From positions 16,093-80,092 of the forward strand of contig JAEXZY010000143.1 of assembly GCA_023404955.1 (NCBI GenBank): 64,000 nucleotides of DNA. The letters are read 5' to 3'. The position numbers and the translations under genes were made by a program. The stretch's first letter is position 1; every line of letters starts with the position of its first letter. The notes beneath the pieces are model-generated. The model was not told the DNA's origin and did not search any database. It saw nothing but the letters and a program-made list of their open reading frames with translations. Origin of the DNA: Actinomycetes bacterium. Lineage in GTDB: Bacteria > Actinomycetota > Actinomycetes > Mycobacteriales > Mycobacteriaceae. This document shows positions 17,661 to 25,946 of this stretch, one piece after another.

Positions 17661-17756
17661 ACCACCGACAGAATATCGGCTACCTGTGGCGAGGCGGGCT
17701 GATGAAACTAAAGAGACCAAAGGGATTGAAATCCGGCCCGCATTTCCACCGACAAG

Positions 17757-19238
17757 TCAGGGTCGCATGAACCAGCGTCCCAACCAGCGATCCAACGAGA
17801 CTGCGTCGCCGGGCCCGCCGGCCGCGGCGAGATACCCATCCGGGCGGACCAGGAGCCAGTCGGACACACCGCCTCCATACCGCACACTCACCACCCCGTG
17901 CCACGCCTTCGCGACGTCGATCGCCGCCCCGGCGTCACGACCAGCGAACAGCGTCAGGGCGCTCAGATCGAGCGCGTCGTACCGACCGTCCACATCCGGC
18001 ACGCGGTCACCGGCACGCAGAGCGCCCAGACCGCCCGCACCGTCAGCCAGGAGATCGCCACGGTAATCAGCCGACAACTGCCCGAACATCGAGGCCGCCG
18101 CATTCTGCACGGCGTCGCGCGCCAATGCCCGCGGCGCCATCCGAATCCGCAGTGCGTGCACCAGCGGGTTGGTGGAGTTGAACACCCGGGTTCCGATCTC
18201 TGTGAAGCGCAACACCTTTCGAATCACCGGCAGGCGTTCGGAGGAGTAGGTGTCGAGCAGTTCCGGCCGGGCGCGCCCGTCGAGCACCATCGCGAGCTTC
18301 CAGCTGAGGTTGATCATGTCCTGGATGCCGAGGTTCATTCCCTGCCCGCCCGCCGGGCTGTGCACATGCGCGGAGTCGCCGCCGAACAGCACCCGGCCCG
18401 ACCGCAGATTCGGCACCACGCGGCTGTTGATCCGGAACTGCGAACTCCAATTCAACCCGTGCAGCCGCGCAGGCACCTCGACCGTGCGGTCGACAAGCTC
18501 CTGTATCTGCGCGACCGTCGGCGCGGATGCCCGGGTGGCCAGCACGCCGGAGGGGTCCGTAGCCATCATGCGAAAACGCCCGTGCCCCATGGGAAAGACC
18601 GCGACGAAGCCGCTGCGCGCCAGAAAGATCGACACCTCGTCCTCGGGCATCGGACCGTCGATGTGCATGTCGGCCAGCACGTAGTCGTGCGGCAGCGTGC
18701 GACCGGGGAAGGGCACCCCCAGGGCTTTGCGCATCGTGCTGTGCGGTCCATCGGCTGCGATCAGGTACTGCGCCTCGACACTTTCGACCTCCCCTCCGGC
18801 GGAACGCAATGTCGCAGAGACAGACTGGGACTCGGTGCGTACCGACACCACATCGACCCCGCGCTCGACCTTGACGCCGTGACGGCCGAGCTGTTCGACC
18901 AGGAGGCGTTCGGTCTCCGACTGCGCGAGCATCAGAATGCCGTTGAAGGCGCTGGGCATCCGGCTCAACTCGACCCGCGCGAGATCTCGCCCGTCAGCAT
19001 GCAGAGCCGCGGCCCGAACCGGATTGCCCAGCGTCAGCATCTCCTCGCCGATGCCACGGACCCGGAGCAGCTCCAGCGTGCGCGCCTGCACGGCCAGCGC
19101 GCGCGACTCCGCCGATGGATGTGGTGCCCGGTCGACAATGCGGACACCCAGTCCCAGGCGGGACAGTTCGAGCGCCGCCGCCAGGCCGGTCGGTCCGGCG
19201 CCGACGATGAGAACGGGGATTCGCGACGGAGCGGTCAT
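17757..19238 (-). CDS. FAD-dependent aromatic hydroxylase-type monooxygenase
   Basis: A 493-aa class A flavoprotein monooxygenase (PheA/TfdB-like). It has the N-terminal FAD motif GAGPTGLAAALELSRLG (residues ~13-30), the DG motif (IAADGPHSTMRKALG, ~160-175) and the second FAD motif GRVLFGGDSAHVHSPAGGQGMNLGIQD (~285-312). A C-terminal thioredoxin-like region follows. It would hydroxylate an aromatic or polyketide-like substrate with NAD(P)H and O2. Two 19-bp direct repeats upstream (19253-19314) suggest tight regulation, but no regulator gene is adjacent. Substrate unknown. Confidence 0.88.
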   Translation of the reverse strand: MTAPSRIPVLIVGAGPTGLAAALELSRLGLGVRIVDRAPHPSAESRALAVQARTLELLRVRGIGEEMLTLGNPVRAAALHADGRDLARVELSRMPSAFNGILMLAQSETERLLVEQLGRHGVKVERGVDVVSVRTESQSVSATLRSAGGEVESVEAQYLIAADGPHSTMRKALGVPFPGRTLPHDYVLADMHIDGPMPEDEVSIFLARSGFVAVFPMGHGRFRMMATDPSGVLATRASAPTVAQIQELVDRTVEVPARLHGLNWSSQFRINSRVVPNLRSGRVLFGGDSAHVHSPAGGQGMNLGIQDMINLSWKLAMVLDGRARPELLDTYSSERLPVIRKVLRFTEIGTRVFNSTNPLVHALRIRMAPRALARDAVQNAAASMFGQLSADYRGDLLADGAGGLGALRAGDRVPDVDGRYDALDLSALTLFAGRDAGAAIDVAKAWHGVVSVRYGGGVSDWLLVRPDGYLAAAGGPGDAVSLDRWLGRWFMRP

Positions 19239-19252
19239 GGGAACTCCTCAAT

Positions 19253-19271
19253 AAGTCAACGACTGATGACT
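19253..19271 (-). promoter_or_regulatory. operator-like direct repeat, copy 2 (promoter-proximal)
   Basis: On the minus strand AGTCATCAGTCGTTGACTT, 15 bp upstream of the flavin monooxygenase start. It matches 16 of 19 positions with the copy at 19296-19314, spaced 43 bp (four helical turns). Confidence 0.55.
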
Positions 19272-19295
19272 TCGACTCTAGGCCGATTCGACGGG

Positions 19296-19314
19296 ATGTC
19301 AACAGTTGATGACT
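19296..19314 (-). promoter_or_regulatory. operator-like direct repeat, copy 1
   Basis: On the minus strand AGTCATCAACTGTTGACAT, containing the perfect inner palindrome TCAAC-A-GTTGA. It pairs with the copy at 19253-19271 and overlaps the last codon of the FUSC gene by 2 bp. Confidence 0.55.
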
Positions 19315-21301
19315 ATTGGCCGGAAGACCTCGCCGCAGGCCACGGAGTGTCGGCGACCATGCACAGCGCGCGGGTGATCGACCCGATCTCGGACACCAGA
19401 ACGCGAGCCGACCCCTCGACGGATTCGTGCGCGGGCACAGATCTCCGCACCCGCTCAGCGGCGGCGGTCAGTTCCTCGGTGTCCACGCTCCACGGGTCGG
19501 TGGCCGTCACCGGCTCGCCACACAGCACCTCGACGTACTCGTCGACCGCCCGGACGAACGGTCGGTGCGGCTGGGGGAACGCGTCGACGGGCAGGTTGTC
19601 CTCGAGCGTGGCGCACGAGCCCGTGATGGTATTGAGCACCGTGCGATAGCACCGCAGCCAGCGCCGCTGCTCGGCCGAAACCAGGCGCGCCGCGCCGGAG
19701 GCGGCCTCGAACGCCGCTCGAGCGCGAAACGTCCGTTCCCAGGCCGCAGCTCGAACCTCCGTCGCGCTGTCGATTTCGTGGAGGTACACCTTCACGACCG
19801 TGGACGCGTAATCGGTCTCGGCCGTGAGCAGTTCGCCGGCCCGCTGCGCGAGCCGGGTCAGCGGATCGTCGGGCATCAGCACGTGAGCGAGCACGGCCAG
19901 TGCACCGCCGACCGCCGTCGCGATCACCACATCGCGCGGGTTGATGAGCAGCGCCGCGTGATCGATGCCGAGGATGAACGCGGTCGCGGCCGCGACGGCG
20001 GCGGCCATCGCAAGGTATCCGTATCGTGCCGCCAGGCGGACGACGCCGACCGCGACGCCCGCGAGGATTGCGAACACCGCGGGCGCTGCGTGCGCCACCA
20101 CGGCGATGCACGAGACCAGCAGCGCCCCCGCCGCAACACCCGCCGTGCGTCCCACACAGCGGGTATAGGTGTGCGCCGTCTCGGGGCGCAGCACCATCAG
20201 CACCGTCAGCGCGATCCACGTCCCGTCACCGAGCGCCATCACGCGACCCAGCACGCACGCCAGCATCACAGCGGCCCCGAGGCGGGCGGCGTGACGCAGC
20301 ACCGGGGAGTGCCGGTCGAGCCGGCCCCGCAGGTCATCGGAAGCCCACCGGACCCGCTCCCGCAGGTGGGCCGGCCCCACGTGAAGACCATCGTTCGGTC
20401 GCCTCGCTGCTGCGAGGTGGAGATAGGTGGAAAGTCGTTGCGCTGCTGCCTGCGCGTCATCACCGGTCGTGGCGACGGCGGCGTCGAGTCGGAGCAGGGC
20501 GGCGTCCATCTCGGCGCGGGCCGAGCGGTCGGGATCGGCCAGCGCGGTCAGGGTGGCTGCAGCCGCGTGCAACACCTCGGTCCCGCTGGGAATCGCCCCG
20601 AGGTCGGCCAGCGAGGCGCCGATGCGTCCGGGCACCACATACCAGTTGCGGTAGCCGGCGGATCGTCGCTTCGGGTGGGCGGTGTCGGCGGTGAACGCCG
20701 CGCGCAGGGCGATCATCGGCTCGGCGCTGCCCGCTGTTTCCTCGGCCCGGACCGCCAGCCGCGTCGCGTCCTCGGCGAGCGAGCGGTACGCCGTGGCGAG
20801 CGCCTCGCGCTGAATTCGCCAGCGTTTCGGCGGCCACGCCGCGGTCACCGCAGCCTGCACCGCGCCGACGCACACGGCGAGTGCGGCGGTCCCCACCGTC
20901 GAGGCCCATGTCGGTGCCGTCGACACGGTGGCGATCACCAGCGCCCCGGACGCGCTGGCGATCAGCCCGGCGAACGTGCCCCACACCCAGGCCAGCGCAG
21001 CGAGCGCGCACCAGGCACCGGTAGCGGCGACGACGATCCAGAAGAACGCCGACGTCGAGGTGCCCACGAGGATCGCCAGGCCCATCACGAGCGAGGTGAA
21101 CAACACCCGCAGCGTTCGTCCGCGCGGATCCTGCTGCAGCGCCACCACTCCGGCGATCGTCGCCGCTCCCGCCACCGCGGTCGCGGACCCCGTCGGGCCC
21201 CACTGGATCGCGCACAGCGCGGCCACGACGGTGACCACGACACTGCGCACCACCGGAGCGGCCTCCGGCAGCGCCGTGCGCACCGTCTCGCCCGTGATCA
21301 T
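19313..21301 (-). CDS. FUSC family (aromatic acid exporter-like) membrane protein
   Basis: A 662-aa protein with two membrane blocks of about five to six TM segments each (residues ~18-150 and ~355-480), each followed by a soluble helical region. This is the FUSC / aromatic-acid-exporter (YccS, AaeB) layout. Conserved FUSC pattern is seen around LGDGTWIALTVLMVLRPETAHTYTRCVGRTAG. It probably exports or tolerates an aromatic or hydrophobic acid. ATG 21301 has GGGGAG directly in front (short spacing), so the start is not certain. It lies behind the divergent EthD-like gene. Confidence 0.82.
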   Translation of the reverse strand: MITGETVRTALPEAAPVVRSVVVTVVAALCAIQWGPTGSATAVAGAATIAGVVALQQDPRGRTLRVLFTSLVMGLAILVGTSTSAFFWIVVAATGAWCALAALAWVWGTFAGLIASASGALVIATVSTAPTWASTVGTAALAVCVGAVQAAVTAAWPPKRWRIQREALATAYRSLAEDATRLAVRAEETAGSAEPMIALRAAFTADTAHPKRRSAGYRNWYVVPGRIGASLADLGAIPSGTEVLHAAAATLTALADPDRSARAEMDAALLRLDAAVATTGDDAQAAAQRLSTYLHLAAARRPNDGLHVGPAHLRERVRWASDDLRGRLDRHSPVLRHAARLGAAVMLACVLGRVMALGDGTWIALTVLMVLRPETAHTYTRCVGRTAGVAAGALLVSCIAVVAHAAPAVFAILAGVAVGVVRLAARYGYLAMAAAVAAATAFILGIDHAALLINPRDVVIATAVGGALAVLAHVLMPDDPLTRLAQRAGELLTAETDYASTVVKVYLHEIDSATEVRAAAWERTFRARAAFEAASGAARLVSAEQRRWLRCYRTVLNTITGSCATLEDNLPVDAFPQPHRPFVRAVDEYVEVLCGEPVTATDPWSVDTEELTAAAERVRRSVPAHESVEGSARVLVSEIGSITRALCMVADTPWPAARSSGQ

Positions 21302-21334
21302 CTCCCCATTCTGGCCCGGGGTTATCGTCGCGGA

Positions 21335-22045
21335 GTGGAGAAAGTGATCCTGACGTTGCGTGGCGCGCCCGGCGACGAGTCGTGGTGCACCCGATTGCGC
21401 ACCGACGTCGCCGAGCAGCTCGCCGACACCGGCGTTGCCGGCCTCACCGTGAACGTCCGCGACTCGGCTGTCACCGACTCGCTGATGACGCTGACCACCC
21501 TCGACCCGCCGGTGATCGGCCTCGTCTCCGTCTGGACCGATCAGTACTACGGCAGCCAGATCGCGGCTGCCACAGACATTCTGAGAGCGCACAGCCAGGT
21601 GGTCGCGGCGTATCTGGTCACCGAGTCCGTGCCGCTGAAACCCCCGCAGACCCCGCCCGGAGAACGGACCCCGGGCCTGGCGAACGTCGCGCTGCTGCGC
21701 CGACCGTCGGCCATGGACGAATCGACGTGGCTGACCCGCTGGCACCAGGACCACACCCAGGTGGCGATCGACACGCAGGCGACGTTCGGCTACACCCAGA
21801 ACACCGTCGTACGGGCCCTGACCGCGGGGGCCGAACCGATCTCGGCGATCGTCGAGGAGCTCTTTCCGTTGGCCGCGACCACTGATCTGCACGCATTCTT
21901 CGGCGCGGCCGACGACGACGATCTGTCCGACCGCATGACGCGAATGATGGCCAGCACCTCGGCGTTCGGGGCCAACGAGAACGTCGACACCGTTCCGAGC
22001 AGTCGCTACGTGCTGCGTGACCCGTTCGCTACGCTGCTGCGGTGA
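21335..22045 (+). CDS. EthD-like domain protein
   Basis: A 236-aa protein with a C-terminal stretch (WLTRWHQDHTQVAIDTQ followed by TFGYTQNTVV) typical of EthD-like dimeric alpha/beta-barrel proteins. These often sit beside catabolic enzymes and enoyl-CoA hydratases. GTG 21335 is chosen because a TATCGT -10 element (21323-21328) ends 7 bp earlier, giving a leaderless mRNA; GTG 21344, 4 bp after GGAG, is the alternative. Its stop overlaps the enoyl-CoA hydratase start (GTGA), so the two form an operon. Role unknown. Confidence 0.72.
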   Translation: MEKVILTLRGAPGDESWCTRLRTDVAEQLADTGVAGLTVNVRDSAVTDSLMTLTTLDPPVIGLVSVWTDQYYGSQIAAATDILRAHSQVVAAYLVTESVPLKPPQTPPGERTPGLANVALLRRPSAMDESTWLTRWHQDHTQVAIDTQATFGYTQNTVVRALTAGAEPISAIVEELFPLAATTDLHAFFGAADDDDLSDRMTRMMASTSAFGANENVDTVPSSRYVLRDPFATLLR

Positions 22046-22791
22046 CTCTTCGGATCAGCGATGACAACAAGGTTCGCACGCTCACACTGGACCGGCCCGA
22101 AGCGCTGAACGCGTTCACCGAGGAGCTCTACCTCGCCACGGCGACCGCCCTCGACGAGGCGTCGGCGGACCCCGATGTCGCCGTGGTGCTTCTGACCGGC
22201 GAGGGCCGCGCGTTCAGCGCGGGCAACGATCTCAAGGAGATGCAGGCGCGCATCGCCGACGGCTCCTATGCCGGCGGGAGCAACTTCCCGAAGATGATCA
22301 CCGCGCTCGCCGAGCTGACCAAGCCGTTGATCTGCGCGGTCAACGGCGTCGGGGTGGGGATCGGCACCACGATCCTGGGGTACGCGGACCTGGTGTTCAT
22401 GTCGTCCACCGCACGCCTGAAGTGCCCGTTCACCAGCCTCGGCGTCGCCCCGGAGGCGGCGTCGTCGTATCTTCTGCCCCAGCTGATGGGGCGGCAGAAC
22501 GCGGCCTGGATGCTGCTGTCCTCGGAGTGGGTGGACGCCCACGAGGCCCATCGGATGGGCATCGCCTGGAAGGTCTGCACACCCGAGGACCTACTCGCCG
22601 AAGCCCGTCGGCACGCCGATGTCCTTGCCGCACGGTCTGTTTCGAGCCTGACAGCGGTCAAGCGGACCATCGCGCAGAGTTACCGGGCCGGGATCGCGGA
22701 CGCCACCGCCCGCGAGAATGCCGAGTTCGCCGAACTGCTCGGCGGGGCCGCCAACGCGGCCGCGCTGGATCAGTTCACCCAGCGACGCTGA
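22042..22791 (+). CDS. enoyl-CoA hydratase/isomerase family protein
   Basis: A 249-aa crotonase-fold enzyme acting on an acyl-CoA. The CoA/oxyanion motifs are visible as GEGRAFSAGNDLKEM (residues ~53-67) and ICAVNGVGVGIGTTI (~95-110), with SLGVAPEAASSYLLP in the third conserved region. One of the two catalytic Glu of true hydratases seems shifted (APEAAS), so isomerase or other crotonase chemistry is possible. Start GTG overlaps the upstream EthD-like gene. It converges on bfd with a 17-bp overlap. Confidence 0.88.
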   Translation: MTLRISDDNKVRTLTLDRPEALNAFTEELYLATATALDEASADPDVAVVLLTGEGRAFSAGNDLKEMQARIADGSYAGGSNFPKMITALAELTKPLICAVNGVGVGIGTTILGYADLVFMSSTARLKCPFTSLGVAPEAASSYLLPQLMGRQNAAWMLLSSEWVDAHEAHRMGIAWKVCTPEDLLAEARRHADVLAARSVSSLTAVKRTIAQSYRAGIADATARENAEFAELLGGAANAAALDQFTQRR

Positions 22792-22972
22792 CCGCAGGCT
22801 CGGGGACCGCAGCGAAGTGCGCCTCGATGATCGCCCGGAGGTTGCGTCGGCATCGACCGCAGTCACCGCCTGCGCCGCATGCCTCGGCCACGTCACGCGA
22901 CGTGCGGGCACCGTTGGCCACGAGCTCTCCGACGACGTGGCTGGTGGTGCCGGTGCACAGGCAGACGAACAT
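22775..22972 (-). CDS. bfd: bacterioferritin-associated ferredoxin
   Basis: A 65-aa [2Fe-2S] protein with Cys4, Cys6, Cys38 and Cys41 as cluster ligands (CLC…CGRC), the Bfd signature. In other bacteria Bfd docks on bacterioferritin and reduces its mineral core to release Fe2+. It diverges from bfrA across two IdeR-like boxes 40-80 bp upstream of its start. IdeR-Fe would therefore be expected to repress bfd while activating bfrA (inference). Length is normal. Confidence 0.9.
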   Translation of the reverse strand: MFVCLCTGTTSHVVGELVANGARTSRDVAEACGAGGDCGRCRRNLRAIIEAHFAAVPEPAVSVAG

Positions 22973-23011
22973 CCGCTACGCCCCATCCTCACTGTCGGTG
23001 CCGCAGGCAAC

Positions 23012-23030
23012 TGAGTCTAGCCTTACCTTC
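23012..23030. promoter_or_regulatory. IdeR iron box A (bfd-bfrA intergenic)
   Basis: Core AGTCTAGCCTTACCT matches 12 of 15 central positions of the IdeR consensus (AGGTTAGCCTAACCT). Second copy 25 bp away. Confidence 0.65.
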
Positions 23031-23036
23031 GGAAGC

Positions 23037-23055
23037 GAAGTCTAGCCTTACTCGC
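23037..23055. promoter_or_regulatory. IdeR iron box B (bfd-bfrA intergenic)
   Basis: Shares the 13-mer AGTCTAGCCTTAC with box A, 25 bp apart; weaker match (10 of 15) to the IdeR core. It lies about 70-90 bp upstream of the likely bfrA transcription start (a TAGATT -10 at 23111-23116). That distance fits activation of mycobacterial bacterioferritin genes by tandem boxes. Confidence 0.58.
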
Positions 23056-23170
23056 CGAGATCGGTCCAGACCTACGGCCGGAGTTGCGCCGGCGGGGGAC
23101 GACGGTGCATTAGATTGAACGTGCTCGCGCACAGCCCGTGCGGGCCACTGATCTTGTTGAGGAGCGCGCC

Positions 23171-23662
23171 ATGCAAGGGGATCCCGAAGTTCTGAAGTTG
23201 CTCAACGAGCAGCTGACGAGCGAACTGACGGCGATCAATCAGTACTTCCTGCACTCGAAGATGCAGGACAACTGGGGCTTCACCGAGCTGGCCGAGCACA
23301 CCCGCAAGGAATCCTTCGAAGAGATGGTCCATGCGGAGAAGATCACCGACCGGATCCTGCTCCTCGACGGCCTGCCGAACTACCAGCGACTCTTCTCTCT
23401 GCGGGTCGGCCAGACCGTGCGTGAGCAGTTCGAAGCCGACCTCGCGATCGAGTACGAGGTGGTCGCCCGGTTGAGGCCCGGCGTCATGATGTGCCGCGAG
23501 AAAGGCGACGCGACGTCGGCCACCCTGTTGGAAGAGATCCTGGCTGACGAAGAACTGCACATCGACTACCTCGAGACGCAGTTGGAGCTGATGGGCAAGC
23601 TCGGCGAGGAGCTCTACCTGGCACAGTGCGTGTCTCGTCCGCCCAGCGTCGGCACGAACTAG
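23171..23662 (+). CDS. bfrA: bacterioferritin (heme-containing)
   Basis: A 163-aa iron-storage protein nearly identical over long stretches to M. tuberculosis BfrA (MQGDPEVLKLLNEQLTSELT…). Ferroxidase residues Glu18, Glu51, His54 and the heme ligand Met52 are present; the C-terminal half supplies the second set (DEELHIDYLETQ). It assembles into 24-mers that oxidise and store iron in the cytosol. ATG 23171 follows GAGGAGCG. Tandem IdeR boxes upstream imply iron-dependent activation. glnA3 follows two genes downstream, partly echoing the Rv1876-Rv1878 order. Confidence 0.95.
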   Translation: MQGDPEVLKLLNEQLTSELTAINQYFLHSKMQDNWGFTELAEHTRKESFEEMVHAEKITDRILLLDGLPNYQRLFSLRVGQTVREQFEADLAIEYEVVARLRPGVMMCREKGDATSATLLEEILADEELHIDYLETQLELMGKLGEELYLAQCVSRPPSVGTN

Positions 23663-23681
23663 AACGCGTTACACTTCGGCC

Positions 23682-24164
23682 ATGAGCCGAATCGGGGACT
23701 TCGCTGACGACGACGTGACCGGCTTCGCGGTGACATCACCGGAGCTCGGGGCCGCGATGGCCCGCTTCAGCAACGCGGTCTACACGAAGAACCGGTTGCC
23801 GATGCGTACCCGTGAGGCCGCGCGCATCGTGATCGCGTACGCCAATGAGTGCGTCACGTGCCAGAACACTCGCGACAGCGAGGGCGAGGCCAACGGCATC
23901 ACCGAGGAGTTCTACGACTACGCCACCCAGTGGCGGACATGGCCGGGCTACAGCGACTCCGAGCGCATCGCGATGGAGTTCGCGCACCGCTTCGCCACCG
24001 ATCACACCGGGCTGCGCGACGACGAGGACTTCTGGGCCAGGGCCAAGGAGCACTTCGACGACGAGCTGCTCACCGACCTGGCGATCTCCTGTGCGATGTG
24101 GGTCGGGATGGGCCGCATGCTGCGCACCCTCGACATCGGACAGGCCTGCGCGATCACGCTGTGA
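23682..24164 (+). CDS. carboxymuconolactone decarboxylase / AhpD-like protein
   Basis: A 160-aa helical protein of the CMD/AhpD superfamily with the redox motif Cys57-x-x-Cys60 (NECVTCQNTR), so more likely a peroxidase-type thiol protein than a decarboxylase. TACACT (23670-23675) ends 7 bp before the ATG, suggesting a leaderless transcript separate from bfrA. Its position between bfrA and glnA3 gives no clear pathway. Role in peroxide handling is inference. Confidence 0.82.
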   Translation: MSRIGDFADDDVTGFAVTSPELGAAMARFSNAVYTKNRLPMRTREAARIVIAYANECVTCQNTRDSEGEANGITEEFYDYATQWRTWPGYSDSERIAMEFAHRFATDHTGLRDDEDFWARAKEHFDDELLTDLAISCAMWVGMGRMLRTLDIGQACAITL

Positions 24165-24193
24165 GCGCGGCGGCCCGACGGCACAATGACCGC

Positions 24194-25546
24194 ATGGCCG
24201 CCAAACCGCTCGCCGCCGCGGCGATTGCCCAGCTCGAATCCGACGGTGTCGCGACTCTGATCGGCACCGTCATCAACCCCGCCGGGCTGATGCACGCCAA
24301 GACCGTTCCGCTGCGCCGCATGGGGTCGTTCGCCGACCCCGGGCTCGGCGCCAGCCCGGTCTGGCACGTGTTCACGATCGACAAGGTCGGCATCGCGTTC
24401 AGCCCGGCGACAGGCGTGGTGGGGGATCAGCGGATCCGGATCGACCTCGGCGCGTTGCGCATCCTCGGCGACGGGTTCGCCTGGGCGCCCGGTGATTTCC
24501 ACAGTCAGGACGGCAGCGCGGATCCGTTCTGCACACGCGGCGCACTGCGTCGCGTCGAGGAGAGACTCGCGCAGGCGGGTCTTTCTGCGCTGGTCGGTCA
24601 CGAGATCGAGTTCCTGCTGGTCGGTCCCGACGGCGCCGCGTTGCCCGCTGACCTGTGGGCCCAGTACGGGTTGGCCGGGGTGCTCGAGTTCGAAGGCTTC
24701 GTCCGGGAGGTCACGGCCAACGCGACAGCCTCCGGGGTGGCCATCGAACAGTTCCATCCCGAATACGGCGCGAACCAGTTCGAGATCTCGCTGGCTCCGC
24801 TCACCCCGGTCGCCGCGGCCGACCACGTCAGCCTGATGCGCATCATCATCGGCCGGGCGGCGCGCAAATACGGCGTGCGGGTCAGCCTGTCGCCGGTGCC
24901 GTTCGCCGGGAGCGTGGGATCGGGTGCCCATCAACACTTTTCGCTGGCACGGGAGGATGCGCCGCTGTTCTCCGGCGGCGAGGGCCCCGGCGGCATGACC
25001 GACGAGGGAGCGTCGGCGATGGCCGGCGTGCTCGCGGGCCTCGCCGAGGCGCAGGGGGTGTTGAGCGGATCGATCCTGTCGGGGCTGCGCATGCAGCCGG
25101 GCAGCTGGGCCGGCGCATACGCGTGCTGGGGGACCGAGAACCGCGAAGCATCGGTGCGCTTCCTGACGGCGGGACCGGCCAACGTGTACGGCGCCAACGT
25201 CGAGGTCAAGATCATCGATCCGTCGGCGAATCCCTACTTGGCCACGGCCGCGGTGCTCGGCCTGGCGCTCGACGGGATCGAGCAGGCCCGGCACCTGCCG
25301 GCGGAGGTGACGGTCGATCCGTCGTCGCTGTCGGACGCGCATCGTGCGGAGGCGGGCATCACGGTGCTGTCGACCGATCAGCGGGCCGTGCTCGACGCCC
25401 TCGACCGCTCGGCGACGCTGCGCGGAATCCTGGGCGATGCGGTGGTCGACGCGGTGCTTGCGGTGCGCCGCTACGAGAACGAGACGTACGGACACCTGAG
25501 CCCCGAGGAGCTCGCGGAGAAGTTCCGGCTCGCCTGGAGTGTGTGA
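24194..25546 (+). CDS. glnA3: glutamine synthetase-like ligase GlnA3
   Basis: A 450-aa ATP-dependent carboxylate-amine ligase of the glutamine synthetase superfamily. It has the GS metal/ATP residues (VGHEIEFLL, EYGANQFEISL, GSGAHQHFS, ENREASVRF, EVKIIDPSANPYLA). The sequence closely follows M. tuberculosis GlnA3 (Rv1878) and not GlnA1. It lacks the GlnA1 adenylylation loop, and in other actinomycetes related enzymes gamma-glutamylate polyamines, so detoxification or use of amines is more likely than bulk glutamine synthesis. Start ATG 24194 gives the Rv1878-like N-terminus. It starts 29 bp after the AhpD-like gene. Confidence 0.88.
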   Translation: MAAKPLAAAAIAQLESDGVATLIGTVINPAGLMHAKTVPLRRMGSFADPGLGASPVWHVFTIDKVGIAFSPATGVVGDQRIRIDLGALRILGDGFAWAPGDFHSQDGSADPFCTRGALRRVEERLAQAGLSALVGHEIEFLLVGPDGAALPADLWAQYGLAGVLEFEGFVREVTANATASGVAIEQFHPEYGANQFEISLAPLTPVAAADHVSLMRIIIGRAARKYGVRVSLSPVPFAGSVGSGAHQHFSLAREDAPLFSGGEGPGGMTDEGASAMAGVLAGLAEAQGVLSGSILSGLRMQPGSWAGAYACWGTENREASVRFLTAGPANVYGANVEVKIIDPSANPYLATAAVLGLALDGIEQARHLPAEVTVDPSSLSDAHRAEAGITVLSTDQRAVLDALDRSATLRGILGDAVVDAVLAVRRYENETYGHLSPEELAEKFRLAWSV

Positions 25547-25554
25547 CCCCTTGA

Positions 25555-25582
25555 CAACATACAACCGATTGGTTGTATGTTG
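25555..25582. promoter_or_regulatory. 28-bp palindromic operator with embedded promoter, ArsR gene
   Basis: Perfect 12-bp arms (CAACATACAACC / GGTTGTATGTTG) around GATT. A TTGACA -35 hexamer (25551-25556) overlaps the left arm and a TGTATG-like -10 falls in the right arm; the repeat ends 5 bp before the ArsR GTG start. Strong autoregulatory operator. Confidence 0.85.
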
Positions 25583-25587
25583 GTGAT

Positions 25588-25944
25588 GTGGACGTGCTCG
25601 ACGAGGACCGTGCCGACGCGCTGTTCCATGCGTTGGCCGACCGGACGCGGCGCGACATCGTGCGCCGCGTCCTGGATGGCGAGCACTCCGTGTCCACGCT
25701 CGCGGCCCACTACGACATGAGTTTCGCGGCCGTGCAGAAACACGTCGCGGTGCTCGACCGGGCCGGGTTGATCACCAAGCGGCGGCACGGCCGCGAGCAA
25801 CTGGCCCGCGGCGAGGTCACCGCGATCCGGTCGGTGGCCGCACTGCTCGCCGAGCTGGAACAGGTGTGGCGCGGCCGCGTCGCCCGCATCGACGACCTCA
25901 TTGCGTCCGAAAACGCAGCATCCGAGAACACCCGAGAGGAATGA
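25588..25944 (+). CDS. ArsR/SmtB family winged-helix repressor
   Basis: A 118-aa HTH protein (LFHALADRTRRDIVRRVL, then STLAAHYDMSFAAVQKHVAVLDRAGLI). This is the subgroup paired with AHSA1/SRPBCC proteins, lacking obvious metal-binding Cys. GTG 25588 follows the 28-bp palindrome, its probable own operator. The TGA stop overlaps an ATG and the ribosome-binding site of the next gene, so the pair is co-translated. Inducer unknown, probably the ligand bound by the SRPBCC protein. Confidence 0.9.
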   Translation: MDVLDEDRADALFHALADRTRRDIVRRVLDGEHSVSTLAAHYDMSFAAVQKHVAVLDRAGLITKRRHGREQLARGEVTAIRSVAALLAELEQVWRGRVARIDDLIASENAASENTREE

Positions 25945-25946
25945 CC

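Noticed and set aside
19316..21334. Long plus-strand open frame opposite the FUSC gene, running into the EthD-like gene
   Set aside because: Arg/His/Gly-rich product with no motifs; real coding starts at GTG 21335.
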